From Colias croceus (lineage: Eukaryota > Arthropoda > Insecta > Lepidoptera > Pieridae): 64,000 nucleotides of DNA. A program made the translations under genes and the position numbers. The DNA is taken from contig NC_059539.1 of the NCBI RefSeq assembly GCF_905220415.1, positions 4,464,001 to 4,528,000 on the forward strand, given 5' to 3'. Below, piece by piece: positions 1-11,900 of this stretch (within the stretch, counting starts at the first letter, position 1; the number at the start of each line of letters is the position of its first letter). The notes under the pieces are model-generated. The model made no database searches. It saw only the letters and a program-made list of their open reading frames with translations, and had not been told where the DNA came from.

Positions 1-381
1 ATTATTCTTTAAAAACCTTCCAAAAGTAATGGGATGCAGAGTGGAGCCATCGCCGGGAGTTGTTTCAGTTCTCTGTACATGAACAATGTAAGGGAAGGAA
101 TCTGAAGGTACATATTCACACCGACTATCTTGTAAAGCAACAGAGTCATGTAATTTAGTATTATCATTAGATCTATTTAGTTTATCACCAACATCAATAT
201 TTTCAGTGATCATTGATTCATTTGAATCTTTTGCATGCTTTCTATAGCGTCGTTTCTTTGGAGTACTCTCCAAAATCTGATCTAAGCATGTATTTGTAAC
301 ATTTGGAATTGTTATATAACTAGCTACCTCAGGACCGGTGGTAACCAGTCCCGGGGGAATAGGATCCGGAGGATCGTTCAT
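1..381 (-). CDS. LINE ORF1 / gag-like protein, N-terminal 127 residues, runs off left edge
   Basis: An open frame starts at the ATG at 381 and stays open for 127 codons to the window edge, so the protein is incomplete. It begins MNDPPDPIPPG, continues through a polar, basic stretch (TPKKRRYRKH) and reaches a segment reading FPYIVHVQRTE followed by LHPITFGRFLKN. From memory of the family, a Pro-rich start followed by 'xYxVHVQR...LHPxxFGRFL' is typical of the ORF1 (RNA-binding, gag-like) protein of lepidopteran Jockey-clade non-LTR retrotransposons. Its role there would be to coat the element RNA. A domesticated host copy cannot be excluded because the visible part has no stop or frameshift. 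Assignment is by recognition only. Confidence 0.6.
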   Translation of the reverse strand, partial: MNDPPDPIPPGLVTTGPEVASYITIPNVTNTCLDQILESTPKKRRYRKHAKDSNESMITENIDVGDKLNRSNDNTKLHDSVALQDSRCEYVPSDSFPYIVHVQRTETTPGDGSTLHPITFGRFLKNN

Positions 382-754
382 AGAACAATCAGTCCGAACC
401 TTACCTCACGAAATTTAACTTTTTACATACTATAAATTAAATATATACAAAAACTTACCTAAATAAACACTAACTATACACAATTAATAAAATATATACA
501 ATTATAAGCTATATATACAAAACCAAACTCCACTGATCATATAAAAATTAATTATTTTAACTCAGATATGTAAAATTACACCCGCTTCATTCGAAGTTTC
601 CCGCGCTTTTTCATTGTTTTACTTGCTTGACAATTACCTTGACATTTGACATGCCAGTCCATAGATAATGATTAGCGATGACGAGAGCACTAGAGTGAAC
701 ATCACAAAAGAAGTCCCGTGGACGCGGCGCTGATGTTGCCAGCATTTTTTGAAT
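382..754. other. AT-rich spacer between LINE ORF1 and transposon
   Basis: No gene is visible. On the minus strand it lies directly upstream of the gag-like ATG and could be that element's 5' untranslated region. It contains a GTCAAATGTCAAGGTAATTG stretch, and a GC-richer block at about 690-740. No tRNA or terminal repeat was seen here. Confidence 0.4.
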
Positions 755-1883
755 TCAAAAGACTAAGAGCAATTAACCTATAGAGTTCTTATATTAAGAC
801 AGAACAAAATACATATTTTCTAATATACTTACTCTTAGTCAATAACAGCATAAGCCAGATTGAGATAGCGATAGAGTATCTGCACTGTCTTCAAACGTAG
901 CGCGCCGGCAGTCAGTTTGTTTTCCAACCAGCTGGTGGGCTCAGTGCGTCAAGTGTTTTTAACGAAATATTTAGAAAATATAAAGTGTACAGTGTTTCTT
1001 TTTATTTGTCAGTGTGCTAAAATAACTATTGTATGTTTAGCAACCGGCTATCACTAGTCGAATGGGAGTTTTGGACAAAAACAATGTAAAAATATCTTTC
1101 CATCGGTAAGTGATTTTCAGCAAATTGATAAATATTTATGTTTTAAACCTATTTGAAGGTTTTATCAAGCGCTTTTTCGTAATTTTATGTTGTAACTGTA
1201 ACATTTACCCACTTTATGGGGTTGTGGAATATAAAATAATGAAATAATTTTTAAAAAACGTCACAATAATATCACGTTTGGCATTTTGTTTACCACCGTA
1301 GTGTTGTAACACATCTAGCGTATATTATCGATTTATGACAAAAAATCTATTTCATATTAACGTTGATTTATTTATTTTGTTTCATAAATCAGATTTATAT
1401 GTAGTTGTTGTTGCAAATAATAGATGTAAATTTTTTACCGCAGGAAAATAAAACATACCACGTGGTTGTTTTATTTGCCCTATGTGTTTTAGTTTTCGTT
1501 TGTTGTTTATTAATTTCTCTTTCAGATTATTAATAAATTCATTTTGTTTTAGATTTCCAGAGCTAAATAAAAAATGGGTATAAAACGTGAGACATGAGTT
1601 GATTGGACGCCGCCACAATTTGCAATATTGTGTTCACTGCATTTCGAGCCTACGTGTTATCAAGATGAATACTCTAGAAGAATTGTGCAATCTTACGCTT
1701 ACGTTTTTTTTTTGTTCCTGTAGATAATAAATACATTTGATTAAAGAGAGTGAATTTTTATTTTGAAATTTTTTACACATAAGTTACCTACTTTAAATGT
1801 GTAACTATGTGAAAATTAAACGGTTGATTAAATGATAGTTCTCATAGATGAGAAACTACTATTGAAATACATACTTAATATAC

Positions 1884-2040
1884 ATGCGTTTTCAAAGAAA
1901 AACCCGCATAGTTCCCATTCCTGTTGGATTTACGGGATCAAAAGTAATTTTTCCAAATTTCATTGTAATCGGTTTAGTAGTATTCGCGTGAAAGAGTAAC
2001 AAACATCCATCCTCACAAACTTTCGATTTATTAGTAGGAT
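1884..2040 (+). repeat. CCCGCGG-type lepidopteran repeat fragment nested in transposon copy 1
   Basis: It starts GCGTTTTCAAAGAAAAACCC, contains the conserved core 'AAATTTCATTGTAATCGGTT' and 'GCGTGAAAGAGTAACAAAC', and ends TTATTAGTAGGAT. The same core recurs at 2203-2379 and 3290-3516, and inverted at about 31349-31586. It is probably the 3' part of an RTE-like LINE or its SINE. The family name was not verified. Confidence 0.7.
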
Positions 2041-2202
2041 GTTAGGAAAATGTTTTCATTAAGACTGTCCTTTTATTAACTTGTTAAAATGCTGCATGAT
2101 TCCTTCATGCTGACTGTGCCTTTCTCCTCACTCCTTTAACTTTATCATCATTTCCTTCTTTATTTTAAATTACATTTCAAGTTTTAAAATTTCTTTTATA
2201 AT

Positions 2203-2379
2203 GTACTAACTTTCCGCCCGCGTTTTTAAAGAAAATCCTGCACAGTTCCCGTTCACGTGGGATTTCCGGGATAAAACCTAACCTTTGTGTGTATGTACAA
2301 AATTTCATTGTAATCGGTTCCGCAGTGAAAGAGTAACATCCCTTCTCACATAATTTCGCATTTATTATATACGTAGGAT
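2203..2379 (+). repeat. Second CCCGCGG-type repeat nested in transposon copy 1
   Basis: It begins ACTAACTTTCCGCCCGCG, has the same 'TTCATTGTAATCGGTTC...GTGAAAGAGTAAC' core and ends ACGTAGGAT. It is shorter than the 3290-3516 copy, with the proximal part deleted. It lies within the transposon body and is present at the equivalent position in the second transposon copy, so it inserted before that element last multiplied. Confidence 0.7.
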
Positions 2380-2695
2380 TAAACAAATAATGTATTCAAC
2401 TGAAATTAATTATAAGTTTTGTTTTTTTATTATTTATTATTTCACGAAACCGTAAATGCAAAATACATTCACGATTTTATCGATTGAAGCACATCCCATC
2501 ACTATCACCTTCTATCTATCTAAATACGTACCTATAGTAAAAATGGTGCCATGACTATGTTGAAACGTAGCTTGTTGTCTATAGCTGTCTCATTCTTTCA
2601 TACGACGTTTTCTTTAGATAGAGAGAAACAAATATATGTAAATTGTATACGCTCGATACAAGTACTCTATAGGTTAATTGCTCTTAGTCAAAAGA

Positions 2696-3289
2696 TGTGA
2701 TAAGATTAATAGGAAATACATTTTATTTGTGTTGAGTATAGTAGTGTGTAGTAGTGACTAGTGAGTATTTATTTATTTTATGGAGTATTAATAATATAAA
2801 TAACAGTTATTATATTACTCAGTAACGCTTAAAGGTTTTCTATCAGTTATATAGCACTCATAGACCATAGTCCGTTTGATACAGGTAGTGTGTGAAGTGT
2901 GAGTTGTCTACACTGCAATGAGATTCTTCGTTTTCCATAGAATATTTTTTTCTGTTTAGTTCAAATCTCAGTGATATAGCGGCAACTCGTGAGTTTTTTC
3001 TACAATATGGCCGACCTGTTAGATTTAGTTCCTACCTTCGCCGTGAGACTTCTTTTTTGGCGGTGATTTATTTATGCATAATATTATTATCATTTCACCC
3101 TTAGAAAATCCTGAAACTTGTAGTATTGAGATAGAATTATATGTCAGGTTTACTAGTTACTACATTTACAATAATTGTTGAATTTATCCATTATCTAAAT
3201 AATTGCAACAATTTATTGCTCGAATATAATATTTTTGTACATTTTTCTACCTACCTCCGTTACACATTCTGTGGTTGAATTTATATAGT
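2696..3289. other. Spacer; one candidate first coding exon
   Basis: Mostly AT-rich without a clear gene. At 3007 an ATG in good context (ACAATATGG) opens a 12-codon stretch, MADLLDLVPTFA. It is followed at 3043 by GTGAGACTT, which fits a splice donor, and would otherwise stop after 19 codons. No downstream partner exon was found on this strand, so this is only a possibility. Confidence 0.2.
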
Positions 3290-3516
3290 ACTAGCTTTCC
3301 GCCCGCGGCTTCGTCCGCGTTTTCGAAGAAAAACCCGCATATTTCTCGTTCACGTGGGATTTTCGGGATAAAACTTAGCCTATGTGTTAATTGAAATTAC
3401 CCTCTATATGTGTGCTAAATTTCATTGTAATCGGTTCAGTAGTATTTGCGTGAAAGAGTAACAAACAAACACATACTCATCCTCACAAACTTTCGCATCT
3501 ATAATATTAGTAGGAT
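3290..3516 (+). repeat. CCCGCGG-type lepidopteran repeat, fuller copy
   Basis: It begins ACTAGCTTTCCGCCCGCGGC and ends CTATAATATTAGTAGGAT. It contains 'CGTTCACGTGGGATTTTCGG' and the 'TTCATTGTAATCGGTTCAGT' core. This is the most complete plus-strand member in the window and can serve as the local reference for the degenerate copies. It is non-coding and is probably a retrotransposon 3' end or SINE. Confidence 0.75.
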
Positions 3517-4215
3517 AGCTGCAGTGGTAGGATAGGAAGTAGGAAGTAGGATAGGTCATAGGATTAGAAGGATGTAGGTTAAATTCCAGGCAATGTTAAA
3601 TTTAAGTATTTTATACTAGGTATATAGGCATTATTTCTCCGTCCCACATTCAGGATTGTTAACTCTAAAATTTTAAATTATAGTTTAATTTTTATACGGC
3701 TCCTATCACAGCTCCTATATAAAACTTTGTAATTGCAATTTGCAACTCTATCTCATTACATACCTCTTATGAGCATTAAATATATTTGGTACTTGCTCTG
3801 TGACCACTCTGTGACCAACATAATATACCGCCTTTTTAAATATGAGCTCAAGATAAGCTTGCCTTATTTTCATAAACACATGGACGAAGTCGAGAACTGC
3901 TTACTAGCAGCTGCTTATAGGTAGGTACATTTTTTTGCTACATTACGCAAATTAAATTATGCTTCACTAGGTATCACAGTATTACAATATCACTATAGTC
4001 TATTATCTATATCTATAAGATTGGGCAAATTGGATAAATAGGTAATCAATAATCTGCAGGAAAGACTAGTTTATTATTTTATCGGTGAAATGTCTCAACT
4101 ATTTCTGCTTGCAGATTGTAAAACATACCCAGTTTTAATGAAGAGTTCTAGAGAGAATAACCATACCTATAACCTCAGTAAATGTGAACAGAAGATTACG
4201 ATGGCGTTATTATGT
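3517..4215. other. AT-rich intergenic DNA, nothing recognised
   Basis: Contains only a short GTAGGATAGGAAGTAGGAAG-like tandem tract at about 3527-3560. The 63-residue open frame at 3733-3924 has no recognisable domain and looks like chance. Confidence 0.4.
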
Positions 4216-4452
4216 ATTTGAAATAATCAAGTGAAGTGAAGTCCCATGTCCCCTAGTGGGGTAAGGGGCAGATGTTACACATCTGTTTCACTGATCGATT
4301 TTCTTTAGGGACAAGTAGCTATCAGCCTTCTGTGTCCTACCAGACCGAGACATTTTTTTTTCTTCGTCTCCACCGGGAATCGAACCCAGGACCCCTCGGT
4401 ATTACGCTCACGCGTCAACCACTGTACCAAGGAGGCGGTCATTTGAAATAAT
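4216..4452 (-). mobile_element. tRNA-derived SINE, copy A (body 4228-4440) with 12-bp target duplication
   Basis: On the minus strand the body starts GACCGCCTCCTTGGTACAGT. An A-box-like TGGTACAGTGG is followed by a perfect B box, GGGTTCGATTCCC, so the head derives from a tRNA and carries an internal RNA polymerase III promoter. A tRNA-unrelated body follows (TGTCTCGGTCTGGTAGGACA, then a CTGCCCCTTACCCCACTAGG region). The tail is a TTCAC microsatellite. A perfect 12-bp direct repeat ATTTGAAATAAT at 4216-4227 and 4441-4452 is the target-site duplication, showing LINE-assisted retroposition. It is not a functional tRNA, because the anticodon arm and acceptor pairing are lost. A related copy lies at 46218-46429 on the plus strand. 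Confidence 0.92.
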
Positions 4453-5731
4453 GGAGAATGAATTTATCAGCGGCGAGCCCTTATTTTTGGTAGGTACTGT
4501 GTAGGTTCCTACAGCAATATAGAAAAAATGAACAATACCTAGACTGCTTTCCAAATCAAACTAGACACAGTCAACTATCTTGAGACTGGTGCTTGCATTG
4601 ATAAAGGATGTAGGGATACAAACAGTAGGAACTACTACTAGGTAGGCCGAAGGACTGAGAATGAAACCAATTTCATCGTGTTAAATGATAGATATAATTT
4701 TTAATTCGAAAATCCAGATAATTTTTACATTTCATGAATTTTCACAAATTGGCACAGTATAAGTACACCTAGTTATTATGGTCAGCCTCAGGTATGTTTA
4801 TATTGATTATTGACATTCCCACTATTGGCTTTTTGAAGCTACATTATAACATTATTTAACAAAAAAATATTAAATAAAAAAATATTGTTCGACGTTAAAT
4901 CATACAGACAAATGCATTTTTTGTAATACACATAGAAAGTTAGGTTCGATAATTTCACAAATATGGGTGATGTCTTGTTGGTTAGGTACATACTTAGGTA
5001 TATTTTGTATTATAGTAGGTATAATAGTAAGTTCCAAATTTACAATAATTCGACTTTTACTAAATTACCTGAATAGCAATTACAATTAAACAACAATTTT
5101 ATTATGCTAAATTTCACACAAATCTTGTACCCATAGATTCCCAATTATTAAATTTTTATTACAATATAATATCTATAATATTACATTACCTACCTATAAA
5201 TTTAATATTAAAACGTACAGCTATACAAATTAAGTATAAATAAATATTTTTTACCCGCAGAATCAACGTAATAGGTAAGTAATGATTAAATTATATTGAT
5301 TATTTAGGTACATATTCAGATCATAATATAATAATTTTAAATCGATAATATACTTACAACACAATTTTACAAAGTACTGTAGCTTAAAAATACAATTATT
5401 TATATAAATTTCCATATCCAATGAAATTATTTGTAGTAGGTAGATAAGCATATATTTTTTTGGTAATGCTATGGCACATTTGATACATTAATATACGTAT
5501 ACTCATATTTACTTTATCTCATACACATACAATTCATATATAACTATATTATATACAATATCACACTAAAATAGTTGAGTATTTCCTCCACAAACCTCTC
5601 GTTACGTTATACGATTAACAGTCAAAATGTTCAATATTCTCACGAGATGTAAATGTGAAGGTGGTAAAATTTTGTACAGCCAGTGGCGAAGTGCGCGGCA
5701 CATACTGAGACTCTGGTTTTGAAGCTGGACG
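4453..5731. other. AT-rich DNA, likely including the 3' UTR of the receptor kinase
   Basis: No coding signal. The receptor tyrosine kinase stop codon is at 5732-5734 on the minus strand, so its 3' untranslated region must extend leftwards into this stretch. I could not choose one polyadenylation site among the many AT-rich candidates. The short open frame at 5263-5451 is low-complexity AT and is not a gene. Confidence 0.4.
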
Positions 5732-8700
5732 TCAGGTGTAGTCGTCAATGTCCTCGTCTTCACTGGAATCCGAATCGGGATCTAAGTCGGGAAGTGGTTT
5801 TAAATATTCTGCATTGCACGGTGGTTTAGTAGGAATTAAATATCCAGTTGAATCTTGAGGCGGAGGCGGAGGTCGGGGTAATCTTATTTGAGTATTACTT
5901 CCACTTGCCGCTGCGGCTACTTCTAGTTTTCTACATATTTCATCAAAGCCGATCCTATTTCGAGGATCTGTTGCCCAACATTCCCTCATTAACCTGCAAG
6001 CGAATTGCGGGCAGTCGTCCGGAGGAACCAGTAATATTCCGTTGATGATACGTTTTGTGGCATCGTCATTATTACATCCATAGTATGGTTGCTTTCCACG
6101 ACTATAAATTTCCCAAAGCACAACTCCGTAAGACCAGACATCGGATTCATGAGTGAAGCGTGCGTAGACTATACTTTCTGGTGACATCCACCGGACTGGC
6201 ATCGGGCGTTCACCACCCATTTTGTAATAATCACACGTGTACACATCACGAGACATGCCAAAGTCAGCTATTTTAACTGCTAGATTTGCTCCCACTAAGC
6301 AATTTCTAGCTGCTAGGTCCCTGTGGACAAATCTTTTTGAAGCTAAATATTGCATGCCATGTGCGACTTGTAGAGCTATGTGGAGTAATGCTGCTTCAAC
6401 TAAGGTAGGTCCAGCCCTCCCGCCGCCTCTGGATCCTCTTAGAACTCCTGCTAAGTCTCCCCACTCCATATACTCAAATACCATCCAAGGACTAGCGTTT
6501 ATATCATCTGGAAAAAGAAGATATAAATTTTGGTAAGTATGGAAAATTCAAAAAGAGCAAAAATTATTATTGCAAAATTAATAAGAATATTAACCTCTAT
6601 ACACTACTCCAACCAAGCTCAAAATATTTGGATGTCGGAACGTGGACATTATGGACACCTCTCTGACGAAGTCTTCTTCTGCACTGCGACCGGCACTCTC
6701 TTTCAATACTTTTATAGCTACAACTTGTTCACCATTGCTAATACGCAAAACACCTGAAAGTCGAAGAATTATTAAAACGTTAATTGTTATATCTACTTAG
6801 TTATTATTGTGGTAGTTTACTTGATAACTAAAATGCTCGTTTATCTACTCATAAAATAAGTAGTACATGATTACAATATTTCAAATGAAATATTATGTTT
6901 AACAAACTGACCACCTTTTATGCTTTTACAACTGCAGCACCGAATTGGATGAAATTTGTAATTAAAATAGGCGAAAACATAGATTACTTATTTTTGTAAA
7001 AAGATTTTTATAAAAATAAGTATAATTTAAATCCTAGTGTCGAACATATTAACGGGACAAGAATCTAGAGATTTTTTAAAGGATTTCAATAATTATGTAA
7101 ACGAATGTTTAATATTTTTATTAATTCACCTTTATGAACTTTCCCGAAACATCCTTCTCCAACTTCTTCTAGGAATGTGAGGGCGCTACGTTCCAGCAGG
7201 GTGACCTGTGGCTCGTTGGTTTCACTGGCATGGATCGGCGCCGGCGACCCCGGCGCTGACGCCAGCGAAGCCACCGTCGCCGCTCCGCACACGCCGTACT
7301 GCGGGTTCGTTATATACCGTTCAGCAAGCAGAGGCTCGCCTGGTCGTACACGCTACAAACATAATGTATACTAAGCTGACAATTGCAAAGCGACGTCAAC
7401 CACGTATGACTAAGGTGACGAGATTAAGTGAGCATTCAATCGGGTGTTAGTATGAGAAATGGAATGAAAGTTGTTAGATGTAAAGCTGAAGCTGACGTGA
7501 TAAAGTTTCTTCCTACCGGTTTTACTTTGCCATCGACGTTGCATATCCTTTTTCTGAGGTAGAAGATAACGATCGGTATGAGGATCAATAGGAAGCAGCC
7601 AGCGATCATGCTCACGATGACTGGGGCGCTAGCACTGGCATGGATTCCTGAGCCGATGAACGAAGGGTCGGTTCCCGTTGTTGCAGGAAGTATTTCGCTG
7701 CTCTCCAGAGACTTGGCTCCCTGAGAAAATATTTTATATTAATTCTATATCTATTAGTGAGGCAACCATTTTGCCATTCTCAATTATCGTAGGTATTGAG
7801 TGACCTATTTTCTCTTAATTTGGTGAACGCCAAAGTGACGGGTCGGTATCAAACGTTATCACGATTGTATGAATATTTATCAGTGACCATGGAAAAACAC
7901 TGATTTCATATTTTGTATCCCGTCTGTCTGCCAGAAAGCTTTTAATAAAGTGCTTGAACGCCAGAAAAAATAACCATTATTTAATATTCGTTTGTTCTCG
8001 AAAAAATTTACATATATATAATACATATATTCATTTATGTATTTATTATATCATAATATTTCATAAGGTATAGTTACCTTACCCCATCATACATATTACA
8101 TACATTTAAATATGTACAATGTACATACAGGACGTAAATAAAGTGAGGTAGGGTTAAAAATCTATTCTTGTCCTAATCGCAGTGTTTGTATAAGACAACA
8201 TTGTAGCATGATAGATAAGATGATAAGATATAATAGTGATGGATTGTCTTACTTGTGCTGGGGCCGGTGTCGACGGGAATCTGGGGCCTGTCGCATTTGA
8301 CGGTCTTGACGGTGGGATGACGTTGTGGATTGCTTTGCTTTGCGTTAGTGGCACTGGAAGTTGATATACATTTTACTAAGCATTTTTAACTCTTCAAATT
8401 ACAAAATTATATTTTTAAAACTAGTAAATATTTTGACATAATATTCTTTATTTTCAAAATATTTTGAAAGTAAATTAAAAATATAAAACAGCAAAGGGAT
8501 AAATTGAAAATATGGTTTGAAAAAAAATTATATTCTCCACCTGTACTTCTTGGACAGGCTTCTTCTTCTCCTTCTCTTACTAATTGACCATTTGAGGTAC
8601 AAACGCAGTAGTGATAGGTATTGTTAAACGCCTGAATACAACCAAAATCTGGACCACCGCATGATGATGATTCACAACCGCCGGGGATAACGCTTACTGA

Positions 8701-8933
8701 AATCGTAAGTTATCGTTCATTATCATTAGAAAAAATCCATTTTATTCATTAACTTTATGAGCAATTATTTCATTTTCTTTCTATCTATAAAAAATTAAAA
8801 GACATGAAGGCTCAAATAATTCCATAGAATTACGATAAAATGTAAACTTACTGGTTGTATTTTGAATGAAAAGTTTAGGGCGCGCTTCCTCTCGAGCCAC
8901 TCGTGCCCGCTTTTCCGATTTCTGCCGCTGCGT
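5732..8933 (-). CDS. Receptor tyrosine kinase (Trk/ROR/MuSK-like), last seven exons
   Basis: A single-pass receptor kinase that should autophosphorylate on ligand binding at the plasma membrane. Seven minus-strand exons join in frame: 8852-8933, 8541-8696, 8253-8353, 7517-7720, 7130-7352, 6595-6753 and 5732-6507. All have GT/AG borders, and they total 1,701 nt or 566 residues plus stop. Visible order: a basic segment with KSEKR (possible furin-type site); an EGF-like Cys-rich segment (GCESSSCGGPDFGC...YHYCVC); a Pro/Ser-rich stalk; a transmembrane helix at about 146-171; a G-loop GEGCFGKV at about 246-253; VAIK; HRDLAARNCLVG; DFGMSRD; a YTCDYY activation loop; and VRWMSPESI. All catalytic residues are present. 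The tail is Pro-rich, has GYLIP and AEYLKPLP tyrosine motifs and ends acidic. MVFEYMxxGDL resembles Trk, while GKQPYYG and HIALQVAHGMQYL resemble ROR/MuSK. The exact subfamily is unresolved. The signal-peptide exon is missing. Confidence 0.9.
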
Positions 8934-11900
8934 CTAAAAGCAAATACATAAATATTATTTCATTTATTTAACAATAGTGTAATACTTTTTTATAGAAATG
9001 AAAATTAAACAATCTATAATTAATAAATTTTTCAATAATCCGATTTAGTTTAACTATTGGTTATAAGTTAATATATCTATTAGGTATGATGTCGACGTCG
9101 TAGGTGCAATACCTTCAATATTGGTTTATTTCAATTACATATTGACACATTGCGTATACATATTTCAATACAAGTCTGGTAAGAGTTGAGAGTCTTTAGA
9201 GAGACACTAAATCATTTTTTATTACGTATCTCATACCATATTTCCTAAATCATAATCTGTTTATTCATTTCATTCATGTTTTTAGAATAAAAATAAATTG
9301 ATTAAGCAGATTTCGATTCGGTAGAGACTTTGGATTAACCTCCCAGGAGGAAAATGAAATATTTCGTAGATAATTATTGTGGATAATACCTATAGTGAGT
9401 GTATTATCTGGCTAAATCCTAACTTTATTCGACTTCATAGCAATGTGTGTGTGTCATGAACAGTCGGTTCGTAAGGAACAAGGTTTCTTTGTATAAAATG
9501 CTTTCAGGAAGCGTATAAGTGAGGCGTACCTACTCGTATACGTTACATGTTCACGAGAAATTGAAGCTCAGATACATATTGAATTTTAAACTCATCCTTA
9601 TGCTGGAGATTACGCTCATTTCAATATAAATTCAAAATTCAAAAATACTTATTATAAATTCTACAGAAATTCGTTATTTTAAGGCTCAATTTACATATTT
9701 TTGAATAATTTTGCTTCACCGTTAATTCCTCCATTTATGTATGTTTTCAAATTAATTATTAAAGACGTATTATTAAAAATGATACATGAATAAGATGAAA
9801 GATTTTAAAATAAATATTTGTATCTAGTGACACGTGAATTTCATTATCAACAAAAGAATATCCATATTAACTATATGGAAAATATAGAGCTTAAAAGAAA
9901 AAAAGAATAAATCAAAAGAAACTATACCCACTTAATGTAGAGCAAGCGCGAAAACTGTATTATGTAAATACTTATGAAATATTTGTGTTACAGTTAAATT
10001 GGATCAGGGAATCTCCAAACAATGTTACAATCGTTAACTTACGCTAGTGGAAAATATATTTATATATGATACACATGCAAGTAAACAATGTATTCCTCAG
10101 AACGCATTAAAAATACCTCTACACGACCTCATCGTGGACCTTGCTACCCGCTGTCCATGCCAAATAACGTTTAACAGGAGATTCATGCTACTAATTAGAA
10201 TACATTAAAATATTAATTAACCAACGCGTTCAGAATATTGATTTATTTCCCATGTAAGTAAATACCACGTTCCTATTGCATTTTACAGATTTATGGAAAT
10301 CTACATTAGGTATACGTACGAGTGTTCTACCTATTTTCTACGCAATAAATCTTAGTGTGGGCTTGGAAAAATAAAAATAAACCTTTAATATATTATAATT
10401 CTGTCTTAAATTCGTAGTTTCACAATTCACAACACTTTGAACGTCTTATGAACATCTAAGAACCATATTATATAATTAAGAATTGCGTTATATTAAATTG
10501 TATATGTAGTTGTTTTATCTGGAGCGTTTGAGATGTTCAATATAGTTATTTTGGACATCTTATCGTAGAGCATGGCCGCACTCTGGCGAGCCCGACGTTA
10601 CGATGTATCATCATAACAAACATAATGAAATATCGATAAACCATTACTTTACAATAACAACTCGAATGATTCTTTAAAAGATCTCAACGTAACTGATTAG
10701 GAATGCAATTTACATCATCCATCTTTACTAACGAGCATTACACAACAGTACATCTCGACGTGTCTTGTTAAGTCTTGTACATTGTAAATCAAAACCTGAC
10801 AATAAAATTATTCCTACATAAATAGTAATACAATATTTCTTAACCATAAAATTGACTGAAACGAACGACGTTATTTGGGCACTTTCAGAGGTCTATTATA
10901 AGCATCTAGCTACTCGACACGTAAACAACAGCCTAAATAATACTTTAATACTCTTATTTATTCTGGTCAATATCAAGCTCAATATCCTCTGATTCTTTTT
11001 TAAATCACGCATTCGCCTACGTATATAGTGTCGTATATTAATTGGCGATCTGATTTAGATGATGTTTGTCCTCATGAAATTGCTTATTCGCATGGATTTC
11101 TGGGAATCCCGCGTGGAATTGCTGCTACTGGTTATACAAGCTCGTCCTTTATTATACCTGTTGCTGAACATTATAGGTGAATCAGATTTGGAACCTCGAT
11201 CTCAGTACAAGATAAAGTAGGTTTTCTGGAGCTTTCACCATAAAATACCATATTTTTTATAAAGGCATAGAGTTGCCACTTTACACATGGTATGCAACAC
11301 TTTACGTATGGAAGTTTTATGTTCACTGAATAATTCTTATGATTACTAAATAATTAATAACAATGATATGACTCTTCGAACACCGTACTTAACTCATGAT
11401 TTACCATACACGTGAACAAAATAATGCAGACTTTTTAACTCGGTAGTAAAATCAATTTTATGGTGCACAATAAAATTTGGTAACACATAAAATGATATCT
11501 GGAGCTTTGAGAAATAAATTTATTAGACGTAACTTATATCGATTGATAAACTGGCACAAATGGAGTACATTAGAACATTTTATATTCTTTTTATCGTCTT
11601 AAATATGATATAAGATGCTTTTTAGTGGCAACTCCGAGATATTTATGAAATCAGACAAAGTGAATCAAGTTAAAAATTCAATGTTGAATCGTTTTTAACT
11701 ACATTTATTACGAGGGAAAACATTTATATACTTGAGATGTCATATTTGATGCATTAAGATAAAATACAAAAATATAACAAAGTCGAAACATAAAGCCAAG
11801 CGAGTATTGGTAATGTAAATCAGTGTAAGTAACTAGAAGTTATTTTCTTATTCAAGCTATTACTTACATGTAATAATATCCGTGTTCTTAAGCTATAGTC

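Larger units (their letters stand above)
755..2695. mobile_element. Non-autonomous DNA transposon, copy 1 (body 763-2687)
   Basis: The body is 1,925 bp. Its ends are perfect 24-bp inverted repeats, starting CTAAGAGCAATTAACCTATA at 763 and ending with the complement at 2687. It is bounded by a perfect 8-bp direct repeat TCAAAAGA at 755-762 and 2688-2695, read as the target-site duplication. An 8-bp duplication is known for hAT, P and Merlin superfamilies, but the CTAAGAG terminus is not the usual hAT end, so the family is unassigned. No long ORF or transposase motif is present, so it must be mobilised in trans. It carries two internal copies of a common lepidopteran repeat (1884-2040 and 2203-2379). 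A GC-richer block at about 898-945 near the left end looks unlike the rest. A near-identical copy lies at 59777-61701. Confidence 0.93.

Noticed and set aside
1382..2386. Small minus-strand ORFs inside the transposon (78 and 69 codons, repeated at 60396-61400) as transposase pieces
   Set aside because: No DDE, zinc-finger or other transposase motif; the second is an antisense reading of the nested retro-repeat.
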